This document shows positions 23,511-31,530 of a DNA stretch of 64,000 bases, one piece after another. Below the pieces are notes generated by a model, which had not been told where the DNA came from, made no database searches, and worked only from the letters and a program-made list of their open reading frames with translations. The DNA lies in contig CAMLLO010000001.1 in assembly GCA_946480915.1 (NCBI GenBank), forward strand, positions 186,001 through 250,000, read 5' to 3'. The translations under genes were made by a program, and so were the position numbers. This stretch comes from an uncultured Sphingobacteriaceae bacterium. Its GTDB lineage: Bacteria; Bacteroidota; Bacteroidia; Sphingobacteriales; Sphingobacteriaceae. Numbering within the stretch: position 1 is the stretch's first letter; every line of letters begins with the position of its first letter.

Positions 23511-24209
23511 ATGTGGAATGGAGAACAGTATGTATCGATACCATACCTGTTGGATTTGCCTAAGCAAAGCTTACAATATAAAGATATACTGACTTATGTG
23601 GCTTTAAGGTCCTTTAATAATGATAAAAATGAATGCTTCCCAAGACATGACACAATAGCGTTGAGAGCTGGAATGTCAAGAAAATATATCATTCAGTCGA
23701 TTACTCGTCTGGAACTCTCTAACCTTATTACTGTTAAGAGATCGAAAAAGCAGAGGGAGTCCAATTACTATTTCTTCAATGAAATTGTTGCGCCTACTAA
23801 ATTACCAGTAGGTTTCTTCTCAATTACGGATCTCACCTGTACTGAGAAAGGAATATTGCTTTGCATCAGGCAGTTTTTTAATACGGGAGATTTCAAATGT
23901 TCATACGATTTAGATCAAATGGCTAAACTACTTGGACTAACCTATCAACAGGTCTATAAGCCTTTTAAATCATTGATATCAAAGGGTTATATCATTGAAA
24001 AGAGTACCGTGTCTAAAAATGCTGACAAATGTGTTTTGAGAAGATATCTAAATACCAAACTTATAGATTGGAGCTTTGGCAGTAAGCCCTTAATACCTGA
24101 GATCAGAGAAAAGATGGTATTAAAACCAAGTGAAGATGGAACCGGTTGGGTGGTTCCCAAGAGAAAAGAAGTTGAGATTAAGACGAAATATTATCTACCG
24201 GTTTCATGA
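23511..24209 (+). CDS. Winged-helix protein, replication-initiator-like, copy B
   Basis: This 232-residue protein is a paralogue of the preceding one. It shares QYKDILTYVALRSF, then FPRHDTIALRAGMSRKYI, then CTEKGILL and LGLTYQQVYKPFKSLISKGYIIE. The second helix-turn-helix is better preserved than the flanks. Two other ATGs nearby lie in a different frame. Tandem copies suggest heterodimers or separate roles in initiation and regulation. A bidirectional hairpin follows the stop codon. Confidence 0.7.
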   Translation: MWNGEQYVSIPYLLDLPKQSLQYKDILTYVALRSFNNDKNECFPRHDTIALRAGMSRKYIIQSITRLELSNLITVKRSKKQRESNYYFFNEIVAPTKLPVGFFSITDLTCTEKGILLCIRQFFNTGDFKCSYDLDQMAKLLGLTYQQVYKPFKSLISKGYIIEKSTVSKNADKCVLRRYLNTKLIDWSFGSKPLIPEIREKMVLKPSEDGTGWVVPKRKEVEIKTKYYLPVS

Positions 24210-24214
24210 AACAT

Positions 24215-24272
24215 CTGGACATTTTATTTACAAGGCTTACAGTTTTTTACTCCCTGCAATTAAAATGTCCAG
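24215..24272. terminator. Bidirectional hairpin between convergent genes
   Basis: CTGGACATTTTA (24215-24226) and TAAAATGTCCAG (24261-24272) are perfect 12-bp inverted repeats in the 70-bp space between convergent genes. The core octamer recurs at 26151 upstream of the helicase gene. Confidence 0.7.
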
Positions 24273-24279
24273 TTACAAT

Positions 24280-26124
24280 TTATCTTCTTTGGATTAAGTG
24301 ATGTTGGTTTAACTCTCTCCGGGTGAATATAAAGGCCCTTTGCCATTCCTTCTTAACTTTCTTTTTGGCAGGTGAAGCTTCGTAATAGCGTTTGATATCG
24401 GTCGCTTTAGCTTTAGCAGTGACTCCAAAAAGGTCGAAAATCCGTTGAAGTTCAAGTTTGATCTCCTCCCGTGAATACTTTCGATTCAGACTGAAGGAGT
24501 TATAGATAGCATCAATTACCGCGTGCTGGTTCTTACCTTGTTCTGCATATTTCTTAATTAGCTCTTCGTTGATTGCTCTCCGGTTAAAATCATGTTTGAT
24601 AACAATGGTTTCTAAGGGAAGATTATAGAACGCGTCTACAGCCTCAGGCCAATGCTTTTCAACATGCTCGAATACCAGATCGTCATAACCTTCACAACCC
24701 GCTAGCGATGAAATATGCAGCATCATGTGAATTGCATTTTTATAATGCTCTTTTGAATATCTGTTGCCTCGGTACACCAGCTGATCTTCTTTTTGCGTGT
24801 ACATATGTTCTTTGAAATCAACATTGAAATATTCAGTTGCATCATAAGCTGATATCAAGTTTTGTGTGTTTCCGTAATAGCTCTTCGTCTTTTCCTCATC
24901 AAAGTAATTATCTTTTTTGAAGTGGTTGATCGTTGCATCTTTGTTTAAAAGGTTAGCATATGGATAAACTCTTGATTGCATCTCTTTGTACCAGTTGTCC
25001 CGTGCTTTGTGCGTCGCTGACAATGATAAGTCATCTAATAACTGATAGATGGCCTTACTGGTTGATAATCTAATCTCAGCTTCTTCTTGAGTAAAGAATG
25101 TAAATCCTTTGTGTTTTTGGACAATGTGGGTTAACCTATCTATTTTACATTCTTTCCGAAAGCGACCTCCAATCTGGATGACGTCAGTAAATGGATCAAC
25201 GATTGAGAAATCCGCATGTTGGGGGTCAGATATAATGATTGCTTCAGGAATAGTATCCATGATTATATCCAATCCTGTATTGAAACTACTTGTTAAGAAA
25301 TTATAGGTTGCAAGTTCCGTTGTCTCTGTAAATTCTGAAAATACATTTTTGATGTTCTCTGAAGTTAGCTGCTTTTTACTGTCTTTAGAACAGAATATTT
25401 TACTATTATCAGCTATTTCCAATTTGCTTATAATGCTTTTGATCCCATTTACGCTATTAAAGAAGATAAAGTAATGGTTGTTAGGAAACTTAAGAAAATG
25501 CGCTTTAAGCGTCTCCAAAAGGCTTGAAGTATAGATAAGATCTAACTGCTTTTTAAAATCAAACGTTGGTTGTACTTTAATGTTCTTAAATCCATATTCT
25601 GCAAATCTTGGGTCTGTGGATGGTAGGGGAGTTGCAGATACCATCACTTTACTATCAAACAAAAAGAAGTCATTGAGAGGGATAAGTATGTTCTCTCTAT
25701 AGTCTACGTCCTTAGAATATTTATGCGACTCGTCCAAGATGATGCGATAGTCTTTGTACATGTTGATTTTCAATAATTTCATCGCACGTTTTACCTTCAC
25801 AAATGATTCAGGAACAACCAATAGTCTTTTGAATTCTATATCCTTCCTTTCAAGGTATTTAACAATATGCTTGGTTAACACGCCTTCGTGAACGGCAAAG
25901 GTTCCATCAGTCTCTTTGTGAGTACTTTGTTTATTGATTACAGTGGCAACATTCGGCAACAAAATGATTGAATTACACTGTTCTTTAATAGCGTTCCATG
26001 TAGCTCCTAAGCCTGGTAATGTTTTGTAAATAATGGCATTTGATGGCAGAGGTGTTAGCTCCGGTATGTCTGCCATATATTTAACTTCTTTTGAGATTTC
26101 TATAGTTTGATCGTATCTGTTCAT
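24280..26124 (-). CDS. DEAD/DEAH-like helicase of mobile-element type
   Basis: The 614-residue protein has helicase features: a loop KTLPGLGATWNA (Walker A-like), LLVVPESFVKV, DEAH-like ILDESHKYS, and the motif III-like VMVSATPLPSTD. Later motifs include FNTGLDI, followed by DVIQIGGRFRKE (motif VI-like). The N-terminal glycine loop is short, as in several phage and plasmid helicases. ATG 26124 is chosen; a TTG at 26139 would add five residues. It may unwind DNA in replication of the element. It is the largest gene on the element and is followed by the integrase module on the same strand, with two unknown genes between. Confidence 0.72.
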   Translation of the reverse strand: MNRYDQTIEISKEVKYMADIPELTPLPSNAIIYKTLPGLGATWNAIKEQCNSIILLPNVATVINKQSTHKETDGTFAVHEGVLTKHIVKYLERKDIEFKRLLVVPESFVKVKRAMKLLKINMYKDYRIILDESHKYSKDVDYRENILIPLNDFFLFDSKVMVSATPLPSTDPRFAEYGFKNIKVQPTFDFKKQLDLIYTSSLLETLKAHFLKFPNNHYFIFFNSVNGIKSIISKLEIADNSKIFCSKDSKKQLTSENIKNVFSEFTETTELATYNFLTSSFNTGLDIIMDTIPEAIIISDPQHADFSIVDPFTDVIQIGGRFRKECKIDRLTHIVQKHKGFTFFTQEEAEIRLSTSKAIYQLLDDLSLSATHKARDNWYKEMQSRVYPYANLLNKDATINHFKKDNYFDEEKTKSYYGNTQNLISAYDATEYFNVDFKEHMYTQKEDQLVYRGNRYSKEHYKNAIHMMLHISSLAGCEGYDDLVFEHVEKHWPEAVDAFYNLPLETIVIKHDFNRRAINEELIKKYAEQGKNQHAVIDAIYNSFSLNRKYSREEIKLELQRIFDLFGVTAKAKATDIKRYYEASPAKKKVKKEWQRAFIFTRRELNQHHLIQRR

Positions 26125-26246
26125 GATTGTGATTTTCAACCAAGCAAAGCCTGGACATTTTTTAGGAAGTATGTTTAATTATTATACCCTGGAATTATTT
26201 TGTGCAGTCTATTTAGAAGGCACTATATACATTTCAAGTGATCGAC

Positions 26247-26954
26247 TTATTTATTTAGCTCCTCAGGATCACTTGCCTCATCTTCTTCTGATTCATCATC
26301 AGGAAGAACGTCGTCATCGGAATCCTCATAGTCTAGAAACCCCGCATCATCATCTACGACAAGTGAAAGGTCATAATCATCTTCAGGAATTTGGTCGAAA
26401 TCTAAAGGATCCTCATCTGGAATGTCTTCTGCCATTGCATCCTCGATGGCAGCATTTAAGTAAGTATCATTCTCCCAGTTATTAAGATCTTCCTCAATAG
26501 CAGCTTGAGTATCTTCGGGTGATATCATTAAAAGCATGTCAAGCACATCGAACTTCTCCATGATCTTCCAATCTGCTACATCAGCATGCAGGATCTTATT
26601 TCCTACCTGACCACTCGATGAGTATGCTTTGTGGACTCTGATGATCTTTTTCAAGAGAGTCTTATAGCTAATGTCCTTCGGTCCGTTAGAAAGAGGATTG
26701 AGTAAAGGAGTAAGATTGATTGTAAATGTTAATTCGTCAAGCCAGACCTGTTCACGATCAGGTCTCCAGTTAACAATGGCTAATTGTTGATGAATTCCCT
26801 GTACATAGTTAACTTGTCCTAACTCCCGGATGTAATATAAGCCAGCGACTGGAAACTGCTTTCCTAATGATTCACACGCTAGAGCCCGCTCTCCCTTGCG
26901 TTTACTAATAAGTTCTTTTCTAGATTGGTCGATTTTTGAGTTTAACATTTCCAT
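26247..26954 (-). CDS. Unrecognised protein with a very acidic tail, 235 aa
   Basis: No family is recognised. The N-terminal two thirds are globular in character (KGERALACESLGKQFPVAG at 20-38). The last 60 residues are almost all Asp, Glu, Ser and Pro (DDDVLPDDESEEDEASDPEE). Such tails occur on proteins that mimic DNA or bind basic partners. It lies 122 bp upstream of the helicase gene on the same strand, so it may act with it in element maintenance. Confidence 0.65.
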   Translation of the reverse strand: MEMLNSKIDQSRKELISKRKGERALACESLGKQFPVAGLYYIRELGQVNYVQGIHQQLAIVNWRPDREQVWLDELTFTINLTPLLNPLSNGPKDISYKTLLKKIIRVHKAYSSSGQVGNKILHADVADWKIMEKFDVLDMLLMISPEDTQAAIEEDLNNWENDTYLNAAIEDAMAEDIPDEDPLDFDQIPEDDYDLSLVVDDDAGFLDYEDSDDDVLPDDESEEDEASDPEELNK

Positions 26955-27060
26955 GATTCAAATGCCCTTTTGTTTAGAGGACACTCAAAGGTGCGGAGAT
27001 GTCAAATCTCAGGAGGAAACATAATAAATCAGATTTCAGAAAGTTCTATTTCCCTGATAA

Positions 27061-27873
27061 TCAGATTCGTGAATTAAGATAATTCCGTAACAAACTCCTC
27101 ATGTAGTCTTGAGGCTCAGAGGTAATCCGATCAATATCTAAAAGGTGAAATATGTTAAGGAAATCGTAATAAAAGTTTAATTGAGCATCTGAAAACGTTA
27201 TTCCTTCTTCTGCTCTAAGATGGGTATGCTCTTGAAGGTAAGGGTGAAGGCTCAAGCAGAACTTAGCAAGAAGCTTCTTGGTTGCTTTTGTGGGTTTTAC
27301 AATTCTACAGTTCGTAGCTTGTCTGAGTCTATCAGTATCTAGGTTTTGATTTTGAAACGGAGCGTCTGTTCCAAACAGTTGTTCAATTGAAGTCGAGGCA
27401 ATTCCAAGCGGAAGCTCTTGTCTCTCCACCGCTTCAGCAATCAGCTTCACTATCCACCGTGAAAGGTATTGGTCCTTTATTGATACTTTATCAGTAAGTG
27501 TACTCGCTGATATATTAATTGGTTTATGATCTGGAGTCTCTTTGATTAAGAGTAAAAGTTCAGCCAACTCCTTCACTCTTTTTTTGGATATGTAATCAAA
27601 GTGAATAGTTTGATATCGCTCTTCCATTGCTTCGTGATGCAGAATGGTTAGGTAGAAGAGGTTATCCTGATGGGCAACCAAGTCGTGTTTCTCAATCAAG
27701 TCACGAAAGCTGGATTCCACCTTCACGCCTTCAGCTTCTTCCATAATTTCTGAAATAACAATGTTGCCATTCGCTGTGTAGCTTTCCGTCTGATCTTCAA
27801 ATTGCTGATCGGTCAGGTGTTTAAAATTTGTTCTTAACTTGTCAAAGTCTGGTTGAATATGGAAGGTGTGCAT
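27061..27873 (-). CDS. Unrecognised protein next to the integrase, 270 aa
   Basis: No family is recognised. The protein is acidic and helical, with a segment KELAELLLLIKETPDH and a C-terminal YYDFLNIFHLLDIDR. It lacks signal and membrane segments. It lies 59 bp downstream of the integrase gene, and proteins in this position on tRNA islands often are excision-related or accessory. That is only a positional argument. A CCTTTTAAA motif falls just before its ATG (27878-27886). Confidence 0.6.
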   Translation of the reverse strand: MHTFHIQPDFDKLRTNFKHLTDQQFEDQTESYTANGNIVISEIMEEAEGVKVESSFRDLIEKHDLVAHQDNLFYLTILHHEAMEERYQTIHFDYISKKRVKELAELLLLIKETPDHKPINISASTLTDKVSIKDQYLSRWIVKLIAEAVERQELPLGIASTSIEQLFGTDAPFQNQNLDTDRLRQATNCRIVKPTKATKKLLAKFCLSLHPYLQEHTHLRAEEGITFSDAQLNFYYDFLNIFHLLDIDRITSEPQDYMRSLLRNYLNSRI

Positions 27874-27932
27874 ACTTTTTAAAAGGCTACAAGATATAAA
27901 ACAGCGGAATATAATTACTCCGCTGGACTAAA

Positions 27933-29219
27933 CTAAAAATCAAATATTTTACTTTCAAGACTCGATATAACGCCTTTCTCAAAATCTGCTAGGTAAGTTT
28001 GCGTCTGTTCCTCGGTCTGATGTCCCAAGGCTTCAGAGATGTATGAGGTAGGAACACCCGCCCGTTTTAAATTCGTAGCATAGCTATGCCTGCTAACGTA
28101 GGTCGTTAGTTTCAATCCTTCTTCACCTATCAGTTTGGCGATATCCTTCAGCTTGTCATTAATCTTTTTAATAGCTGTTTTCTTCCTGGTATATCGTTGC
28201 TTTTCAGTTTTGTGAATAGCATTATTATATATTGGGAATATATATCCATCTGTATTGTTGTGGAACGACTTGTAATAATCGAGAATTGCTTTGGAATGTT
28301 CGTTTATGGGTATTTCGAAGAGTTGTCCTGTTTTTTTTCTTATGTAATGTATCTCGTTGCCATCTATATCACTCCATTTTAACCCAACCATGTCTATGAA
28401 GTTCATGCCTCTGGTATAAAAGCTAAACATGAAAAGTTGCTTTGCAAGATGAAGTGAACTTCCTTCCTCAACTTTCAGGTCCTTGATTTTACTAATTATA
28501 TCTAAAGGTACCGAGCGTTTACGAGTCTTACTGTTGAGACGTTTATTTACTGAGTATTTCTTTTCACCGAAAGGATAATTATCTGGTTTGAAAAGGTTGT
28601 CCGAGATTGCGATATTAATCACACGTTGAATGTTTCTGATTTTAACACTAATAGTCGTATCCTTATTCCCTCTCTCAAATCTCATCCAAGCTTCGAATGA
28701 CTCCAGAAACTTAACATTAATGTCAGTAAGCAATGCCTCAGGTCTAAACTTGGCAAGCATGTTTTTCGTATCTTGGTAGATAGTCGTCAAGCCAATTTTA
28801 TGTTGTTTCTCCAATTCATCGATTAAGGATTGATAGTAATCTTGAAGCTGAATTTTGTTCGATTTCTTATTGTTGCGATTTCCACGCAAATCTTGTTCAA
28901 ACTGGTCAAAGTCAAACGGTATGTCGTCTTGGTCATATTTTCTCAGAATACTTTGAGCAAGGGATAGTTTTTCTTCTAGAATGAAATTAAGCTGTTTATA
29001 GTCTTTAACAGTCCGAAGAAACAGACCTAAGCCATTATCCTCAAGTTCAGCAGATCGCCACTGTTCAATCGTGCATCTGAAGTTTAGTGATTGATCAACA
29101 ACCAATGTGCTTAGGTTGTAATACTTTCTAATTCGGTTCTGTGTTACTCGAAGAGCAACAGTGTACTCGCCATTTGATAGTTGTTGTTTTGTCTTTAAAA
29201 CTATAGCTACTGTAGCCAT
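27933..29219 (-). CDS. Tyrosine recombinase (integrase)
   Basis: The 428-residue protein has the usual parts: an N-terminal arm-binding domain (MATVAIVLKTKQQLSNGEYTV in pieces), a SAM-like core-binding domain around 110-210, and a catalytic domain. The catalytic residues are Arg in FYTRGMNFID, Lys in YIRKKTG, SRHSYATN with His and Arg, LGHQTEEQ with His, and the final Tyr in TQTYLADF. ATG 29219 is chosen over an upstream TTG. It is transcribed away from the tRNA-Pro gene, beside three AGGTACAC repeats. It integrates the element at the tRNA 3' end and should catalyse excision with an accessory protein. Confidence 0.95.
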   Translation of the reverse strand: MATVAIVLKTKQQLSNGEYTVALRVTQNRIRKYYNLSTLVVDQSLNFRCTIEQWRSAELEDNGLGLFLRTVKDYKQLNFILEEKLSLAQSILRKYDQDDIPFDFDQFEQDLRGNRNNKKSNKIQLQDYYQSLIDELEKQHKIGLTTIYQDTKNMLAKFRPEALLTDINVKFLESFEAWMRFERGNKDTTISVKIRNIQRVINIAISDNLFKPDNYPFGEKKYSVNKRLNSKTRKRSVPLDIISKIKDLKVEEGSSLHLAKQLFMFSFYTRGMNFIDMVGLKWSDIDGNEIHYIRKKTGQLFEIPINEHSKAILDYYKSFHNNTDGYIFPIYNNAIHKTEKQRYTRKKTAIKKINDKLKDIAKLIGEEGLKLTTYVSRHSYATNLKRAGVPTSYISEALGHQTEEQTQTYLADFEKGVISSLESKIFDF

Positions 29220-29257
29220 AACGCGGTTTTTGTTAAGCAAAACCGACTAGATTTTGA

Positions 29258-29289
29258 AGGTACACACGGAGGTACACAGAAAGGTACAC
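29258..29289 (+). repeat. Right-end integrase arm-type repeats
   Basis: AGGTACAC occurs at 29258-29265, 29270-29277 and 29282-29289, spaced exactly 12 bp apart. Matching copies lie at 649-668 near the other end. The array sits between the integrase start and the tRNA, as expected for arm-type sites, and may also regulate the integrase promoter. Confidence 0.72.
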
Positions 29290-29309
29290 AGCCTACTTTT
29301 AAACTAAAA

Positions 29310-29349
29310 GAGCTCAAAACTCCGGATTTAAAATCTTCGTTTTAAGCTC
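29310..29349 (-). terminator. Hairpin after tRNA-Pro
   Basis: GAGCTCAAAAC (29310-29320) and GTTTTAAGCTC (29339-29349) form an 11-bp stem with one wobble. On the minus strand it follows the tRNA and is followed by TTTTAG. This terminator came with the element and replaces the displaced one at 485-523. Confidence 0.7.
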
Positions 29350-29365
29350 AATTTCTCATTAGTTT

Positions 29366-29409
29366 TGTCGGGATGGCGGGATTCGAACCCACGACCTCCA
29401 GCACCCCAT
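29366..29409 (-). repeat. att site within the intact tRNA-Pro gene
   Basis: This 44-bp segment is identical to 532-575 and marks the right boundary of the element. It covers the tRNA 3' half, which the element supplied on integration. Confidence 0.93.
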
Positions 29410-29441
29410 GCTGGCGCGATACCGGGCTACGCTACATCCCG
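29368..29441 (-). tRNA. tRNA-Pro (GGG)
   Basis: The 74-nt gene on the minus strand starts CGGGATG and ends CATCCCG plus discriminator A, so the acceptor stem has seven pairs. The anticodon loop ATGGGGT between CCAGC and GCTGG gives anticodon GGG. The T-loop GGTTCGAATCC is present. CCA is not encoded. It serves as the integration site. Confidence 0.96.
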
Positions 29442-29600
29442 AATTGATGGCTAGTATCGAGTTGCAAATATAATATTTCATGCTTACTTCAGAATAACTC
29501 CGTAGGCAATTGTGATTTTTTCAGGCATTCCGGTTCAAGTAATCCTGTCTATGGAAATATGTCATATCCGGCATCATAATTTTAATTAAACCTTATTATT

Positions 29601-30479
29601 ATGAAAAAGCTCCTCATTCTAGTTCTGTTCACTTTTGTTTTAGCATCCTGCAATCGTTTAAGTAAATCAGAAAGTTCAGATGAAAATCATGCTGCGCAAG
29701 AAATGCAAATCGCACTTCCACCTGTTGTTGAAGAAGAAGCCTTGAGTACAGTGGGAAGTAAAGATTTAAGAGAAAAGATCAGTGTCTCCAAAGCACTGGC
29801 AGATACTTCTAAAAAAATCATCAAAAACGGCGAAATAAGTTTTGAGACAAGCGATGTACAAAAAACCCGGAAAGCGATAGTTGCCGCCACTAAGAATCTG
29901 GATGGTTATATTTCTTCGGAAACGGAATCAGGCTTTGAGGACGATCGTAAAGAATACACTCTGGATCTAAAGGTTCCGGCGAAGAACTTTGATGCCTTGC
30001 TTCAGGCAATTTCCACAGCCGCAGATAAGATAGATAGTAAGAATATCCGTATTCAAGACGTAACAGCCGAGTATGTGGATACCAAAACCCGTTTGCATAA
30101 TAAGAAGGTTCTGGAGCGGAGATACCTCGAGCTATTGAATAAAGCTTCGAAGATTACGGATATGCTTTCTATTGAAGATAAGCTTTCTGAAATACGCACG
30201 GAGATAGAGTCCATCGAAGCCCAGTTTTTAGCTATGCAAAATAAAGTAGCCTACAGTTCTTTGTCGCTTACCTTCTATTCTAAAAGCATTGTAAGCGAAA
30301 CAGGAAAGGGCTTTGTTTATCAGTTGGACGAGGCACTGGAAAAGGGTTGGGATTTTATGCAGACAAGTTTCTTTGCTCTGCTTTCGGTTTGGCCGCTGCT
30401 GTTGTTGATAATGGGAATTTACTGGTGGGCGAGAAAGTACAGAAAGAACCGCCGAAAATTAGTCGCCGACATCGCATAA
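29601..30479 (+). CDS. DUF4349 lipoprotein
   Basis: The N terminus is a lipoprotein signal (MKKLLILVLFTFVLASC, lipobox Cys17). The mature 275 residues carry the DUF4349 pattern: KIIKNGEISFETSDVQKTR, SSETESGFEDDRKEYTLDLKVP, a coiled coil around 165-215, and a C-terminal membrane helix (PLLLLIMGIYWWARKYRKN). Both ends are membrane-associated. Function is unknown. It ends three bases before the convergent patatin-like gene. Confidence 0.88.
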   Translation: MKKLLILVLFTFVLASCNRLSKSESSDENHAAQEMQIALPPVVEEEALSTVGSKDLREKISVSKALADTSKKIIKNGEISFETSDVQKTRKAIVAATKNLDGYISSETESGFEDDRKEYTLDLKVPAKNFDALLQAISTAADKIDSKNIRIQDVTAEYVDTKTRLHNKKVLERRYLELLNKASKITDMLSIEDKLSEIRTEIESIEAQFLAMQNKVAYSSLSLTFYSKSIVSETGKGFVYQLDEALEKGWDFMQTSFFALLSVWPLLLLIMGIYWWARKYRKNRRKLVADIA

Positions 30480-30481
30480 TA

Positions 30482-31480
30482 TTAGTTTAGGGCTTCAATA
30501 AATTTGCGGGCACTCGCTCTTCCGCTGTTTAATAAGCTTTCCTTTTGTGCCGGAGAAAGCTTCTTAACACGCGGACCTATATTGGCAGATGACACCGAAA
30601 TAGTTCTGCTCCAATCGTGCTCATCAAGCGTGTTTCGATTCAGATTTTCAAGCACCATTACATAAAATGCTTCCATATAATCGCTGAAGCGACTTATAGA
30701 AATTGGCGCCAGTTCTCGGGAAGCGTTGTCGTACTCAATCTGGGTGTCTGAATCTATTCGTATACCAAGGGTTTCCCGATTGTGTTTCCTGCCCGCGACG
30801 TTAACTGTATCAAACATCTGTATCGGGAAATTGCCGATTATCCCTCCGTCTACTACCACATCCAGATCGGTGCGATTGCCCGGTTTCGTCACCACAGCCC
30901 CGGCACTGTCAATAAAAACAGCTTCGAAATACAGCGGTATTGACATTGATATTCTCACCGCGTCTCTTATTTTCATTTCGGGATAGGTCTCGTGAGAGAA
31001 AGTGAGCAGTTTCTGTTTATTTAAACAAGTTGCGGTTACATATAGGTCTTTAAAGCCCCTTTTATGTAACTCAGAAAATGTGATCTCCGCATTCTGAGTT
31101 TTGTTCTCTATTAATGAGCCTAGAAAATTGCTAAATTTTGCGCCTCTGTACCATCCATATTTATTTCTCATCCGATGTATTCCACCGAAGAAAATATAGC
31201 GGCCGTCGTTAAATTTATTGAAGTTAGTTTCGTAGATAATCTTGTTTATTTCTTCAGCATTATATCCCAGAGCTAAGGTTAAAGCAATTATTGCACCAGC
31301 TGAAGTTCCACCAACTTTTGTAACCCCGGTTAGTAATTTTGCTTTTTCAAACTCCTCCAACACACCGGCATAAGCGATTCCTCTAATTCCTGCGCCTTCA
31401 AATACCAGGTTTTTAATAAATCGTTCTTGTGCATAACATACATTCAAAACGAGTAGAAATAGGGTAGTATAAGTTTTCAA
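30482..31480 (-). CDS. Patatin-like phospholipase
   Basis: The protein has the patatin set: the oxyanion segment GAGIRGIAYAGVL, the nucleophile elbow GGTSAGAI and the Asp motif VVDGGIIGNFP. A signal peptide (MKTYTTLFLLVLNVCYA) suggests export. The start is TTG at 31480; no in-frame ATG gives the signal peptide. It should hydrolyse acyl esters of phospholipids or similar lipids. It converges on the DUF4349 lipoprotein gene. Confidence 0.88.
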   Translation of the reverse strand: MKTYTTLFLLVLNVCYAQERFIKNLVFEGAGIRGIAYAGVLEEFEKAKLLTGVTKVGGTSAGAIIALTLALGYNAEEINKIIYETNFNKFNDGRYIFFGGIHRMRNKYGWYRGAKFSNFLGSLIENKTQNAEITFSELHKRGFKDLYVTATCLNKQKLLTFSHETYPEMKIRDAVRISMSIPLYFEAVFIDSAGAVVTKPGNRTDLDVVVDGGIIGNFPIQMFDTVNVAGRKHNRETLGIRIDSDTQIEYDNASRELAPISISRFSDYMEAFYVMVLENLNRNTLDEHDWSRTISVSSANIGPRVKKLSPAQKESLLNSGRASARKFIEALN

Positions 31481-31530
31481 ATTGAAGGGTATTAAAATCC
31501 ATGTTAAAAAAATTGAAAAGGTGTTGATCT

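Larger units (their letters stand above)
532..29409. mobile_element. Integrated tRNA-Pro genomic element with defence and repair cargo
   Basis: The element is bounded by the 44-bp direct repeats. It carries a tyrosine recombinase at the tRNA-proximal end, 12-bp-spaced repeats at both ends, a helicase-like protein and two replication-initiator-like winged-helix proteins. The rest is cargo: candidate defence genes, DNA-damage genes, small unknown proteins and structured gene-free segments. No relaxase, type IV coupling protein, pilus, phage capsid or terminase gene is recognisable. It may be a non-conjugative island, an element mobilised in trans, or a satellite. Core chromosomal genes resume immediately to the right of the tRNA. 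Confidence 0.88.

Noticed and set aside
26123..26485. Plus-strand open frame overlapping the acidic-tailed gene
   Set aside because: It is the complement of the acidic tail (rich in His and Pro as an artefact) and starts opposite the helicase start.
532..29409. Conjugative element or prophage
   Set aside because: No relaxase, coupling protein, Tra proteins, capsid, portal or terminase could be recognised in any gene.
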